The notes under the pieces were generated by a model. That model was not told the origin of the DNA, searched no databases, and was given only the letters and a program-made list of their open reading frames with translations. DNA of 64,000 nt. Source: Streptosporangium album (GTDB lineage Bacteria > Actinomycetota > Actinomycetes > Streptosporangiales > Streptosporangiaceae). The stretch is from the NCBI RefSeq assembly GCF_014203795.1, contig NZ_JACHJU010000003.1, positions 620,001-684,000 of the forward strand. The letters run 5' to 3'. A program made the translations under genes and the position numbers. Below are positions 14,961 to 24,434 of this stretch, in pieces (within the stretch, counting starts at the first letter, position 1; the number at the start of each line of letters is the position of its first letter).

Positions 14961-17900
14961 GGCAGCACCTCGATCTCGACCGTCTCGGTGTAGTGCAGCC
15001 ATCCCGCGCAGGCCACCTTGACCACCGCCCACCACCGTCCGGGCCGGGTCCCCCGCGGCACCCGCACGGCAAAGCGCAGGTCGGCCACTCCCCGCGCGGG
15101 CACGGTGGTCCCGGTGTTCCACTCGGGGAACAGCTCGAACGTCTGCCAGGGGCTGATCAGCTGCGCCTGCGCCGACACCTCCGTCCGGGCGGAGGAGCCG
15201 AGCCGTACTTCCACCAGGCCCGATCCACCGGGTGCGAGCCGTACCGAGGGCGTCCGCAGTGTGACGTCCAGGCCCACCTCGTGGACGCCGCCCACGTGCA
15301 CCCGGGTCACGTCCTCGAAGACCTGCCCTCCGTGAGAGGTGCGGGCGCGCAGCCAGTACGCCCCGGGCTCCGCTCCCGCCGGGACCTCCAGTGCCACCGG
15401 GACCTCGATGTGGCCACCGGGCGCGAGCACGTAGGGGTGCTCGGAGGGATCACAGCTCCAGCCCTCCGGCGGGATGAGGGTGAGAAGGCCGGAGACCTCC
15501 TGCCGGGTGAGACTGGAGGCGACGGTCACGGCCAGTCCGGCCGGGTCGGCGGTGTCGGTCCGCGACAGGTGGACCGACACCGGCAGGTTACCGGTCGGGG
15601 CGGGGCCGGTGTTGTGGAGCCAGTAACGCGTGTGAACGGGCTGGTGCGGCTCGGCGGCGGCTTCGGCGCCGATCGGCTCGGGCGTCCCGGCGGTGAGGGT
15701 GACGATCTCCATGCCGGTGAGCGGCACCGCCTGGAGGTCCACCGGGGCGAGGGGCCGTTCCAGCAGATCCGACCGCCGGGCGTCGCGCAGCGGAAGGGCG
15801 GTGCGCAGGCGGGCGGTCACCGGATGGCCGGTCGCCTCGTACAGCCGGACGGTGACGCCGTCGGACGCCGCCGGGTCCTGGCCCGAGGCGAGCGGGTTGC
15901 CCGCCACCTTGAGCGCGGCGAGCACGACCTGCCCGGCGGGCTCCACCTCCAGCAGGGACCCGGACGGCCGTCCCCCGTGCCGGGGAGACGCGAGCGCGAC
16001 CAGGGGATGGTTGACGTCGTGGCCGCGCGCCACCAGTCCGGCCTGCCGCCAGTCACCCGGTGAGGTCACCAGCGAGTAGTCGAAGGAGTGGCTCCAGTGC
16101 TGCACCTGGAAGTTCGATCCGTCCGGTGCGGTACGGCGGGGCGGGTCGATCCAGACGCCCGAGGGCCAGCCGGTGCACGAGCGCATCAGCGACAGGTGCA
16201 GGGAGCCGCCCGCGTCGACCGCGAAACCGGGGATGCCCCGGTTGATCAGCCCGATGGTGTAGTCGTCCAGGTCCGGCTCGGTGAGCGCGGTCAGCGCCGG
16301 CGGCTGGATCATCTCGACGACCGCGTCCTCCAGGTCGGCCGCGAGCTCCCGCGCCGCCCCCTCCCCCGCCACGACGAGGACGGGCAGCGACCGGGGCCCC
16401 GTCAGATCCGCGCCCGGCACCCACACCTTCTCCAGCGGTTCGGCCGCGGGTACCCAGATCCGGGCGCGGCCGGTCTCCGCGAGCCCGGTACGGAGCAGCT
16501 CGGTGTAGCGCGCGTCGGCGGCGGCGAGGACCGCCGCGACGAACGGGTTGTCCTCCGGCGCGCCGAGGGCGATGCGCACGTCCGGCAGGTTGGAGTCCAC
16601 GGCGAGGTCACCGTAGCGGGGACCTGGGCCGGTCGAGCAGGTCGAGGTCACCCCCTTGCGGACCAGCGCGACGGCCAGCTCCCGCAGCTCCACGTCCGCG
16701 GTGGCGGCGGCCGGCTCTCGGGGTGCGGTGCCCGCGTCGCCGGCGGCGGACTCGCCTGTCCGGCTCCCGGACCCGGGGGCGATGATCTCGGCGATGCCGA
16801 TCGCCCGCGCTCCGAACCGGGCACCGTCTCCGTCGCGGAAGACGACACGGGCGGTGGACGACAGGGCGAACCAGGTGCCGGCGGGGTTGTCGAGGGTCCA
16901 GGGATGTTCGGCCGTGTCCACGTCGATGAGCCCGAATCCCCTGCCCACCACGGCGGCGGCGACCTCGCTCACCGGCAGCGCGCCGGGGACCGCTGCGGGC
17001 CAGCGCACCCGCACGAGCTGGTCGGTGCCGTCGAACTCGTCGATGTGCGTGGTGCAGTCGATCCGGTCCAGGCCCCGCCACAGGGTGAGCTGCTGGGTGT
17101 GGGAGACGGGTCCCACCCGGCCGGTCACCGTGATCCGCTCGCCGAGCGCGCAGGTCTCCACCGTGATCGACGTGGCCGGCTGTGCCGCCGAGCCCGTGAC
17201 GGTCCCTCTGGGGATCAGATGCCACGGCCCCTCGTGGAAATCCGGGTGAGCCGGATACTCGTCATAGACGAGCAGCTCGTTGCCGACCCGGCCGGGTTGC
17301 AGCAGCTCCCGGCCGCCCGCCACGTCGGCCAACCGGGACACGCAGCCGCCCCTGGCGGGGTCCACCTCGATGTGGTGCGTGCCGTTGGTGATGCCCAGCC
17401 CTTCCTTCGCCGTCCAGCCGGGCACCGGCTCGGCGGTCGGCTGGACGTGGAGCGTCAGGTGTCCCAGGGCCGGCACGGCCCGCGCCACGGTCACCAGGTC
17501 CACGGACCTGAGGCTGCCGTCGTCGTGATGCTCGGGGTGTTCCAGCAGCACGGGTGCCCCGTCCGCGAGCCGCACTCCGTGAAAGCCGGGATCCGGCAGT
17601 TCCAGTCGCAGGCGGACCAGGTCGGTCCGCTCCCAGGAGGAGGGGTTCCAGACCACGACCGCCCCGCCTTCGCCGCGGGTGTCGGTCCCGGCGTTCAGCG
17701 TGCGCAGCGAGGCGTCCAGCACGCGGGCCCCGATGTCGTACGCCTCTCGCCAGCCGGTGAGCAGGTCGAGGTAGACCTGGTCGGACTCCGAGCCGGTGAT
17801 GGCGTCGTGGTGCGCGCCGTACACCAGCTGCCGCCACGCCTTGTCCAGGGCGGCGTGCGGGTAGCGGGCACCGGTGGCGACGGCGGCGAGCGTGGCGAAC

Positions 17901-19165
17901 TTCTCGGCGTCGACAAGCAGGTTCTCCGCGTACCGCTGGGCCTGTTTGGTGTCGATGAAGGAGACGTCCTTGCCGGTGTAGATCGGGTTCATGTCCCGGG
18001 TCTGCGGCGAGGGGGCGGCGAGCTCGGCGCGGACCGCGGCGAAGAACTCCTTCGGCAGGGCGCAGACGAACCTCGGCCACAGGTATCGGCTGTTCCAGTC
18101 ACGGTGGATCTCGGTGACCCACTTGTTGGGCGGGGTGTAGTCGGTGCCCACGGGCAGCAGCAGGTTGCGGGTCGCGGCGACCTTCTTGAGCAGCAGGAAC
18201 AGCTCGTACACGGCGGCCTCGGCACCCGCGAGGTCGGCGGCCTGGTCCATCCACCAGCCCGCGCTGTAGTGGGCGGGCATGTAGTGGGTGAGCACGCCCT
18301 TGCCCGACGGCGACAGCCACTCGAACTCGGCGGGGAACTGCATCGTGGACGGGTCGCCCCAGCCGTGCAGCTCCCGGTCGCGCCCGGTCAGCATCGGCCC
18401 CCACTGGTGGTACGGCCCGCGCGCCCAGGAGCTGGAGGTCAGGCCCGCCTCGGCGATGAGCCCGGGGAACTGCGGGTCGTGCCCGAAGACGTCGAGCTGC
18501 CAGGCGGTCGCCGGGTCGCCGCCCATGACGTCGCGCTGGAAGCCGATGCCGTGGACGAGGTTGCGGATCGTCGACTCGGCGCCGGTGAGGTTGGTGCTGG
18601 GCTCGTTGTAGGTGCCGCCCATCAGCTCGACCCGGCCCTCCTTCATGAGCCGGCGCAGGTGGGCCCGGTCGCGGGGGTGGGCGTCCCAGTAGGGCTTGAG
18701 GTAGTCGACCTCGGCCAGCACGAACCTGTAGTCGGGATCGCGGCGCGCGGTGTCCAGGTGGGCGCGCATCAGGTCGAAGCCGGCCTGCTGGTAGTCGCCG
18801 CGGAAGCGCTGGGCCACCTCGCCCGAGGCGTCCCAGGTGGCGGTGTAGGCCGCCTGGGTGTTCCACCACACCGGGTCGTAGTGGAAGTGCGGCACCATCC
18901 ACACCGTCCAGCCGGGCTCGGCGACCGTCAGCTCGCCGTCGGCGAGGGCCTCGCCCGCGGTGACCCGGATCGGGATCCGCGTGCCGGGTGCGGCGTCCAC
19001 GGCCACGCCCACCTCGGCGGGCCTGGCTCCGGTACGGCTCGCGCCGGCGACGCCCGGGCCGGTCACCCGGACCTCGACCTCACCGGGCGGACCGTCGAGA
19101 TGCACCCGGACCACCTGCCCGGACGCCACGAAGAGTTCGGTGGACTCGATGCTGGAGATGCGCAA
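14957..19165 (-). CDS. GH38 alpha-mannosidase
   Basis: 1402 aa, cytoplasmic (no signal peptide). An N-terminal beta domain (1-95) precedes the GH38 catalytic (alpha/beta)7 barrel: zinc site in VPHFHYDPVWW (about 107-117), nucleophile Asp in QLDVFGHDPQFPG, and the barrel end GAHHDAITGSESDQVY. Beta-sandwich domains follow, and the C-terminal 300 residues include a NEW3-like segment (ALEVPAGAEPGAYWLRARTS). It should cleave terminal alpha-mannosyl residues from oligosaccharides imported by the upstream CUT1 transporter. A TTG at 19165 has GAAGGG at the right distance; TTG at 19171 overlaps the permease stop but leaves no spacing. The barrel sequence HFHYD replaces the common HTHWD, as in some bacterial members. 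Confidence 0.92.
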   Translation of the reverse strand: MRISSIESTELFVASGQVVRVHLDGPPGEVEVRVTGPGVAGASRTGARPAEVGVAVDAAPGTRIPIRVTAGEALADGELTVAEPGWTVWMVPHFHYDPVWWNTQAAYTATWDASGEVAQRFRGDYQQAGFDLMRAHLDTARRDPDYRFVLAEVDYLKPYWDAHPRDRAHLRRLMKEGRVELMGGTYNEPSTNLTGAESTIRNLVHGIGFQRDVMGGDPATAWQLDVFGHDPQFPGLIAEAGLTSSSWARGPYHQWGPMLTGRDRELHGWGDPSTMQFPAEFEWLSPSGKGVLTHYMPAHYSAGWWMDQAADLAGAEAAVYELFLLLKKVAATRNLLLPVGTDYTPPNKWVTEIHRDWNSRYLWPRFVCALPKEFFAAVRAELAAPSPQTRDMNPIYTGKDVSFIDTKQAQRYAENLLVDAEKFATLAAVATGARYPHAALDKAWRQLVYGAHHDAITGSESDQVYLDLLTGWREAYDIGARVLDASLRTLNAGTDTRGEGGAVVVWNPSSWERTDLVRLRLELPDPGFHGVRLADGAPVLLEHPEHHDDGSLRSVDLVTVARAVPALGHLTLHVQPTAEPVPGWTAKEGLGITNGTHHIEVDPARGGCVSRLADVAGGRELLQPGRVGNELLVYDEYPAHPDFHEGPWHLIPRGTVTGSAAQPATSITVETCALGERITVTGRVGPVSHTQQLTLWRGLDRIDCTTHIDEFDGTDQLVRVRWPAAVPGALPVSEVAAAVVGRGFGLIDVDTAEHPWTLDNPAGTWFALSSTARVVFRDGDGARFGARAIGIAEIIAPGSGSRTGESAAGDAGTAPREPAAATADVELRELAVALVRKGVTSTCSTGPGPRYGDLAVDSNLPDVRIALGAPEDNPFVAAVLAAADARYTELLRTGLAETGRARIWVPAAEPLEKVWVPGADLTGPRSLPVLVVAGEGAARELAADLEDAVVEMIQPPALTALTEPDLDDYTIGLINRGIPGFAVDAGGSLHLSLMRSCTGWPSGVWIDPPRRTAPDGSNFQVQHWSHSFDYSLVTSPGDWRQAGLVARGHDVNHPLVALASPRHGGRPSGSLLEVEPAGQVVLAALKVAGNPLASGQDPAASDGVTVRLYEATGHPVTARLRTALPLRDARRSDLLERPLAPVDLQAVPLTGMEIVTLTAGTPEPIGAEAAAEPHQPVHTRYWLHNTGPAPTGNLPVSVHLSRTDTADPAGLAVTVASSLTRQEVSGLLTLIPPEGWSCDPSEHPYVLAPGGHIEVPVALEVPAGAEPGAYWLRARTSHGGQVFEDVTRVHVGGVHEVGLDVTLRTPSVRLAPGGSGLVEVRLGSSARTEVSAQAQLISPWQTFELFPEWNTGTTVPARGVADLRFAVRVPRGTRPGRWWAVVKVACAGWLHYTETVEIEVLP

Positions 19166-19167
19166 GG

Positions 19168-19989
19168 TCAACCCTTCACTGAGCCGGCGAAGCTGAACGA
19201 ACCGGCGAGATACTTGCTCACGGCGACGTAGAGGAACACCGCCGGCGCGGTGTAGATGATCGAGAAAGCCGCGAGCCGGCCGTAGGCCACCTGGCCGTAC
19301 TGGGAGAAGAAGGTGTAGATGGTCACCGCCGCCGGCTGCTTGTCCGGCGCGTCCAGCAGGACGAACGGGGCGAAGAAGTTTCCCCACTGGCCGACGAAGA
19401 CGAAGATGGCGACGACCGCGACGCCGGGGGCCATCAGCGGGCCGACGACCCGCGTCAGCGACTGGAACCAGCCTGCGCCGTCCACCCAGGCCGCCTCCTC
19501 CAGGCTGACCGGCACCCCGTCCATGAAGTTCTTCATCATCCAGATGGCGAACGGCAGCGAGCTGGCCGCGAGGAAGAGAACCATGGCCGGGAGCGACCCG
19601 TAGAGGTTGAAGCGGAAGAACATGGAGTAGACCGGCACCATGATCGCGGTGACCGGCAGCCCGGTGGTGAACAGCAGCGTCAGCAGGAAGTGCCGTTTGA
19701 ACCGCAGGCGGTAGCGGGAGAGCGGGTAGGCGGCCAGCCCGGCGACGACGACCGTGATGACCGCGGTGCTCCCCGAGATGACGACGGAGTTGATGACCGG
19801 GAGGTAGACGGTCTCCCAGTTCAGCACGGCGTCGAAGTTCCGGAACGAGAACTCGAAGGTGGGCGTGGCCGACAGGTTCGACTCGGGCTGCACCGAGGAG
19901 AGCAGCACCCACAGGAACGGGCCGAGGAACGCCAGCGTGATCACCGCGAGGGAGCCCAGCGCGGCGCCACGGGCGGCAATCCGCGTCAT
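19168..19989 (-). CDS. CUT1 ABC transporter permease (MalG type)
   Basis: 273 aa with six predicted membrane helices. The EAA loop that docks the ATPase reads LEEAAWVDGAGWFQSL (about 185-200), followed by PLMAPGVAVVAIFVFVGQWGNFFAP. It follows a MalF-type permease with a 4-bp ATGA overlap and precedes the alpha-mannosidase. No ATPase gene is present; actinomycete CUT1 importers typically share an MsiK-type ATPase encoded elsewhere. Confidence 0.92.
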   Translation of the reverse strand: MTRIAARGAALGSLAVITLAFLGPFLWVLLSSVQPESNLSATPTFEFSFRNFDAVLNWETVYLPVINSVVISGSTAVITVVVAGLAAYPLSRYRLRFKRHFLLTLLFTTGLPVTAIMVPVYSMFFRFNLYGSLPAMVLFLAASSLPFAIWMMKNFMDGVPVSLEEAAWVDGAGWFQSLTRVVGPLMAPGVAVVAIFVFVGQWGNFFAPFVLLDAPDKQPAAVTIYTFFSQYGQVAYGRLAAFSIIYTAPAVFLYVAVSKYLAGSFSFAGSVKG

Positions 19990-20909
19990 CGGTCCTCCAC
20001 CTTGATCAGCCGGAGGTAGAACAGGGAGAACAGCGCGCCGATGACCAGCATCACCAGGGCCATCGCGCTGCCGTACCCGATCTCGAAGTAGCGGAAGGCC
20101 TGCTCGTACATGTACAGCGGCGTGGTCTGGCTGGCCGTGCCCGGGCCGCCGCCGGTGAGCGCGTAGATCAGGCCGAAACTCGCCAGGGTCTGGAGCGTGA
20201 TGAGCATCAGGTTGGACATGATCGAGCGCCGGATCAGCGGCAGGGTGACGTGCCGCAGCCGGGCCCACAGGCCCGCGCCGTCCACCGAGGCGGCCTCCAG
20301 CAGCTCGCCGGGGACGTCCGACAGCGCCGCCGAGTAGACCAGCATGGAGAAGGCGGTGCCACGCCAGACGTTGGCCAGGATGACCGCGACCATCGGCGCG
20401 GTGAACAGCCACTCCTGGGAGATGCCGAGCACCCTGTTGAGGGTGCCCTCCTCGGCGAGGAAGGAGTACCAGCAGGCGGCGGCGACCACCTCGGGCACCA
20501 CCCAGGCGGCGATGACGACGCCGTTGACCACCGCCCTGGTCACTCGGCCACGGCCCCGCTGGAGCAGCGCGATCAGCAGGCCGAGGATGTTCTGCCCGAT
20601 CACCGCCGATCCGATGACGAAGAGGAAGGTGAGCACGAACGAGTTGACGAAGTCGTCGTCGGCGAACATCCGGGTGAAGTTGTCCAGCCCGACGAAGCGC
20701 GAGTTCACCGAGGCGCTGCCGGTCAGCGTCTCGTTGGTGAAGGCGATGTAGAAGGTCCACAGGATGGGCCCTGCCAGGAAGACCGCCAGCAGGACCAGCG
20801 CCGGCCCCATCGGCAGCAGCCAGCGCAGGGTCCGCCGGGGGTCACGGCGCGGCTCCCCCGGCGGGGGGGAGCCGGCCACCCGGGCGGGAGCCGCCGCCGT
20901 GACGGTCAT
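19986..20909 (-). CDS. CUT1 ABC transporter permease (MalF type)
   Basis: 307 aa. A Pro/Arg-rich cytoplasmic N-terminus of about 30 residues precedes six membrane helices. The EAA loop is LLEAASVDGAGLWARLRHVTLP. GLIYALTGGGPGTASQT near 240 is the typical MalF periplasmic-loop signature. Start and stop both overlap neighbours by 4 bp (ATGA), so binding protein, permeases and mannosidase are translated together. Confidence 0.92.
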   Translation of the reverse strand: MTVTAAAPARVAGSPPPGEPRRDPRRTLRWLLPMGPALVLLAVFLAGPILWTFYIAFTNETLTGSASVNSRFVGLDNFTRMFADDDFVNSFVLTFLFVIGSAVIGQNILGLLIALLQRGRGRVTRAVVNGVVIAAWVVPEVVAAACWYSFLAEEGTLNRVLGISQEWLFTAPMVAVILANVWRGTAFSMLVYSAALSDVPGELLEAASVDGAGLWARLRHVTLPLIRRSIMSNLMLITLQTLASFGLIYALTGGGPGTASQTTPLYMYEQAFRYFEIGYGSAMALVMLVIGALFSLFYLRLIKVEDR

Positions 20910-22282
20910 GGGGCAGTGACGATCTTGTCGGCGCCGCCGACCACGCCCGGCAGTGCCTCGGCGTACCTCTTTGCGGCCTCCTCCGGCGTCCTGGACCCGC
21001 TCGTCATCGCCTCCATCGCCTCCTGGACCTCGGCCGAGACCTTCGGATACTCCTCGAAGGCCGGGCGGTAGTGGGTCACCGAGGCCAGGTCGGTCCAGAA
21101 CTTGACGGCCGGGTTGCCTGCGGAGTACTTCGGATCGGCGGCGACGTCCTTGCGGACGGCCAGGTCACCCGTGCCCACCGAGTAGGCCATCGAGTTCTCC
21201 TTGTTGGTGGCCACGGTGATGAAGTCGAACGCCTCCTGCTTGTTGGGCGCGTAGGAGCTCATCGCCATGACCCAGCCACCGGACATGCTGACCGCTCCAG
21301 GCTCCTGGCCGTTCTGGGTGGGCATCGGGGTCCAGCCGATCTTCTCGGTCCACTGCGGCCACGGCGTCGGGTCGGTCTCCTTCCAGGACGCGGAGGTCCA
21401 GGCGCCGTCGAGGCTGATGCCGAGCTTGCCCGCGGGGAACCACTCGTCGGTCGCCAGGCCGGCGAGCTTGGGGTTCTGCGCGTCGGCCTGCCGGGGGCCG
21501 AGTTCCTCGCGGTAGATGGTGTTGATGAAGGCCAGCGAGTCGGTGAATGCCTTGCCCGCGGTCACCCACTTCTTCTGGGCCTCGTCGTAGAGGGTGCCGC
21601 CGGGCGCGCCGTACAGCAGCATCTCGAAGCCCTGCATCGTGGCCGCCTCGCCGTGCACCTTCGTGGAGTACATGCTGAAGGGGATGGCGTCAGGCACCTT
21701 CTGCTTGATGGTCCGGGCCGCGGTGAGCACGTCGGCCCAGGTTTCGGGCTCCCACGGCACGGGCAGCCCGGCTTTGGCGAAGACGTCCTTGTGGTACCAG
21801 AGACCGCGGGTGTCGGTGCTGATCGGGACGCCGTAGATCTTGCCGTCGCCGGCCTTGGCCGCCTGCTTCACCGAGTCGGGGAACTGGCTGGTCCAGTCGG
21901 GCCACTTGCTCAGATAGTCGTCGAGCGGGGCGAGCTTGCCCGCGGCGACGTCGGCGTTGACCTGGAAGGTGTCGTGGTAGTAGACGTCGGGTGCCGACTC
22001 CGCCGACCGGTTGAGCAGGGCCAGTTTGGTGTAGTACACCTCGCTGTTGCCCTGGACCGGGGTCAGCTTGATCGTCACGTCCTTGTGCGCGGCCTCGTAC
22101 TGCGCCTTGGCGGCGCGCAGGGACTTCTCCAGATACGGCCAGGTGGGCTCGACCTTGTAGAGGACCTCGATCTCCTTCCGACCCGCCTGGCCTTCACCCG
22201 GCTCCGCCGCGCCGTCACCGCACGCCGACAGCGTGGCGGCGACCGCGAGCGCCACCATCGAGGACACCATCGCTCGTCTCAT
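20906..22282 (-). CDS. sugar-binding lipoprotein of the mannoside importer
   Basis: 458 aa. MRRAMVSSMVALAVAATLSACG gives a signal peptide with lipobox LSAC. The mature part is a cluster-B solute-binding protein (IEVLYKVEPTWPYLEKSL, APDVYYHDTFQVNADVAAGK, YGVPISTDTRGLWYHKDVF). ATG at 22282 is preceded by GGAG at 6 bp; GTG 22303 and ATG 22294 give unlikely N-terminal extensions before the signal peptide. It is the first gene of the operon and is divergent from the ROK regulator. The ligand is presumably a mannose-containing oligosaccharide, inferred from the GH38 gene. Confidence 0.9.
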   Translation of the reverse strand: MRRAMVSSMVALAVAATLSACGDGAAEPGEGQAGRKEIEVLYKVEPTWPYLEKSLRAAKAQYEAAHKDVTIKLTPVQGNSEVYYTKLALLNRSAESAPDVYYHDTFQVNADVAAGKLAPLDDYLSKWPDWTSQFPDSVKQAAKAGDGKIYGVPISTDTRGLWYHKDVFAKAGLPVPWEPETWADVLTAARTIKQKVPDAIPFSMYSTKVHGEAATMQGFEMLLYGAPGGTLYDEAQKKWVTAGKAFTDSLAFINTIYREELGPRQADAQNPKLAGLATDEWFPAGKLGISLDGAWTSASWKETDPTPWPQWTEKIGWTPMPTQNGQEPGAVSMSGGWVMAMSSYAPNKQEAFDFITVATNKENSMAYSVGTGDLAVRKDVAADPKYSAGNPAVKFWTDLASVTHYRPAFEEYPKVSAEVQEAMEAMTSGSRTPEEAAKRYAEALPGVVGGADKIVTAP

Positions 22283-22387
22283 CGGGGGCTCCATTCTGAC
22301 CACGAGGTCAGCGTCCCGGGACCCCTGGATCCCGCGCCGAAGCGTGGTCCTCGGCCGTGTTTCAGCCGTGTTTCGTTGGGTGACGCG

Positions 22388-22417
22388 AACCTAAATCTTT
22401 TTGATTTACTAAGTCAA
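22388..22417 (-). promoter_or_regulatory. promoter with ROK-type operator for the mannoside operon
   Basis: On the minus strand -35 TTGACT (22412-22417) and -10 TAGGTT (22388-22393) are 18 bp apart. Between and partly over them lies a perfect A/T-rich inverted repeat TAAATC-ttttt-GATTTA (22392-22408), of the size and composition bound by NagC/Mlc/XylR-type ROK repressors. It stands out against GC-rich surroundings and lies 51-80 bp upstream of the ROK gene, so it could also control the regulator. Confidence 0.6.
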
Positions 22418-22467
22418 CGCTCTGTGCGATATTGCCGAGGAGTCGCACTGAACCTCGGGAGCACGGC

Positions 22468-23679
22468 ATGCAGATGGGCACGAACCTGCCGAAAGTCGGC
22501 AGTTACAACCGTGCCGTCGTGCTGGAGGCGATCCAGGTCTCCGACGGGATCAGCCGCGTCCAGATCGCCGCCCTCAGCGGGCTCACCGCCCAGACCGTCT
22601 CGGTGATCGTGCGAAGGCTGCTGGAGGAGGGACTGGTCGTCGAGGACGGCTCGCTGCCCTCCAGCGGAGGCAAGCCGCGCACCATCCTGCGGGTCGCACC
22701 GGCCGCCGGTCACGCGCTCGGCATCCACTTCGACCCCCGCGAGATCTCCTACGTGCTCTGCGACCTCGCGGGACAGCCGGTGGCCAGGCTGCACCGCGCG
22801 CTCCGCCCCGGGCTGGAGCCGGACGCGGTGATCCGCCAGATGGCCCGTACGGCACGGCGGATGCTCCGCGACGCGGGCGTGCCCGACGACCGGGTCCTCG
22901 GCATCGGCCTGGCCTGCCCCGGGCCGCTGGACGCCGAGGGGGTGATGGACTTCCCGCCGCGCCTGATCGGCTGGGACCACGTGCCGATCAAACGCCTGCT
23001 GGAGCAGCACACCGGTTTCCCGGTGACCTGCGACAACGACGCCACCGCCGCGGCGATCGGTGAACGCTGGGCCGGCCTGGCCCGGGCCACCCCCAGCTTC
23101 GTCTATCTCTACCTGGGCACCGGCATCGGTGGCGGCCTGTTCCTCGACAACCAGATCTACCGGGGCCGGTCCTCCAACGCCGCCGAGTTCGGGCACATCA
23201 CGGTCGTGCCGGACGGCCCGGAGTGCTACTGCGGCAACCGGGGCTGCGTCGAGGCGGTCTGCTGCCCCGGCGCGATCGTCGAGACGGTCCGGGCCCGGCT
23301 GTCGGCGGGCGTCGAGAGCTCGCTGTCCTCCCGGCGTGCCGACCATCAGGCGATCTGTGCCGCCGCGGCGGCGGGCGACCCGCTGGCCGCGGAGGTCATC
23401 GGCGAGGTCGCGGCCCGGCTGGCCGACGCGGCGGTGAGCATCGTCAACATGCTGGACTTCGACATGCTGGTGCTCGGCGGCCCCGCGCTGCACGAGATCG
23501 GGGGGACCTACCGGGACATGATCGCCGAGGCGGTCGCCACCCGCGCCCTGGCCCGCCGGCTGCACACCGTGCGGGTCGAGATCTCCCCCATCGCCGCCGA
23601 TGCCGCCGCGATCGGCGCGGCCTCCCTCGTCTTCCACGCCACTTACGCCCCCCGGCTCGACGCTCTCCTCAACGATTAG
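22468..23679 (+). CDS. ROK-family transcriptional regulator
   Basis: 403 aa. Residues 12-75 form a winged HTH (SRVQIAALSGLTAQTVSVIVRRLLEEGLV). A ROK sugar-kinase-like domain follows: ACPGPLDAEGVM, VTCDNDATAAAIGERW, YLGTGIGGGLFLD, and the zinc-binding CYCGNRGCVEAV consensus. In repressors of this class a sugar bound by the ROK domain releases DNA. It is divergent from the mannoside uptake operon and separated by the operator-like repeat, so it most likely represses that operon. ATG at 22468 has CGGGAG 6 bp upstream. Confidence 0.92.
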   Translation: MQMGTNLPKVGSYNRAVVLEAIQVSDGISRVQIAALSGLTAQTVSVIVRRLLEEGLVVEDGSLPSSGGKPRTILRVAPAAGHALGIHFDPREISYVLCDLAGQPVARLHRALRPGLEPDAVIRQMARTARRMLRDAGVPDDRVLGIGLACPGPLDAEGVMDFPPRLIGWDHVPIKRLLEQHTGFPVTCDNDATAAAIGERWAGLARATPSFVYLYLGTGIGGGLFLDNQIYRGRSSNAAEFGHITVVPDGPECYCGNRGCVEAVCCPGAIVETVRARLSAGVESSLSSRRADHQAICAAAAAGDPLAAEVIGEVAARLADAAVSIVNMLDFDMLVLGGPALHEIGGTYRDMIAEAVATRALARRLHTVRVEISPIAADAAAIGAASLVFHATYAPRLDALLND

Positions 23680-23774
23680 GGACCCCTGTCACACGCGCTC
23701 GCCGCCGCGACCGGGTCGCCCCCTCGCGGCCCCGCGCCGGGTAGCGGGATCGGCGAGCCCGGCCTGCCGGGGAA

Positions 23775-24368
23775 TCAGAGCAGCAGTTCCCGGCGGATCT
23801 CCCTCATGGCCTGCTCGTGAGCCCAGCGGGGATCCCTGCCGGGCAGCCCGAGCAGCACGTCGCTCGCGAGGCTGTCCATGATCCGGCACATCCGCGTGGC
23901 GTACTCCTCCGGATCGCCCAGCGGCCGGAACAGCCCCTCCCCCACTCCCCTGACCACGAGGCCGGCCAGCTCCCGCACCCAGGTGCCGGTGAATCCGGCG
24001 ATCCGCAGGAGCGTCTCCTCGTCCTGCGGCGGCCGGGCGATGACCTGGGCCCACAACCGCCAGCGGACGTCGTCCGGTCCGCCGGGGAGGTACAGCTCCG
24101 CCAGCCGGGCGATCGCCTCGCGCGGGTCGGCGACGGCGGCGAGCTCGGCCGTCCGGCGCTCGGCCAGCTCGTCCTCGCTGAGCAGCAGCGTCGAGACGAT
24201 GATCCGGTCGCGCTTGCCGAAGTAGTACATGACATGACCGCTGCTCATGCCCGCCCGTTCGGCGATGTCCCGCACCCGCAGCCGCTCCGGCCCCACCTCG
24301 TCGATCGCCAGCAGTGCCGCTCGCAGCACGTGTGCTCGCACGTCGGGGCGTTCCAGCCGCGCAGTCAT
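23775..24368 (-). CDS. TetR-family regulator divergent from the urease-like genes
   Basis: 197 aa. The N-terminal HTH (10-60) contains AIDEVGPERLRVRDIAERAG and SSGHVMYYFGKRDRII. The C-terminal ligand domain is helical and of TetR_C type (DDVRWRLWAQVIARP, ATRMCRIMDSLASDVLLGLPG). It is divergent from ureAB with 66 bp between starts, so it probably controls that operon. ATG at 24368. Confidence 0.9.
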   Translation of the reverse strand: MTARLERPDVRAHVLRAALLAIDEVGPERLRVRDIAERAGMSSGHVMYYFGKRDRIIVSTLLLSEDELAERRTAELAAVADPREAIARLAELYLPGGPDDVRWRLWAQVIARPPQDEETLLRIAGFTGTWVRELAGLVVRGVGEGLFRPLGDPEEYATRMCRIMDSLASDVLLGLPGRDPRWAHEQAMREIRRELLL

Positions 24369-24434
24369 GGGATATACCGTACAGGTTTAGAATCCCGATC
24401 TAACTTTGAAGGCAGTTCTAAAAAGGGGGCGGCT
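24369..24434. promoter_or_regulatory. divergent promoter region, tetR / ureAB
   Basis: 66 bp, A/T-richer than its surroundings, containing GATATACCGTACAGGTTTAGAATCC. The partial symmetry TACCGTA is suggestive of a TetR operator. AAAGGGGG (24422-24429) is the ribosome-binding site for the GTG at 24435. Confidence 0.45.

Noticed and set aside
16088..19231. A plus-strand open frame of over 1000 codons opposite the mannosidase and permease genes
   Set aside because: It lies antisense to GH38 motifs that are clearly real, is made of Gly/Arg/Val-rich repeats, and has no ribosome-binding site or family resemblance. Long antisense frames are expected at this GC content.
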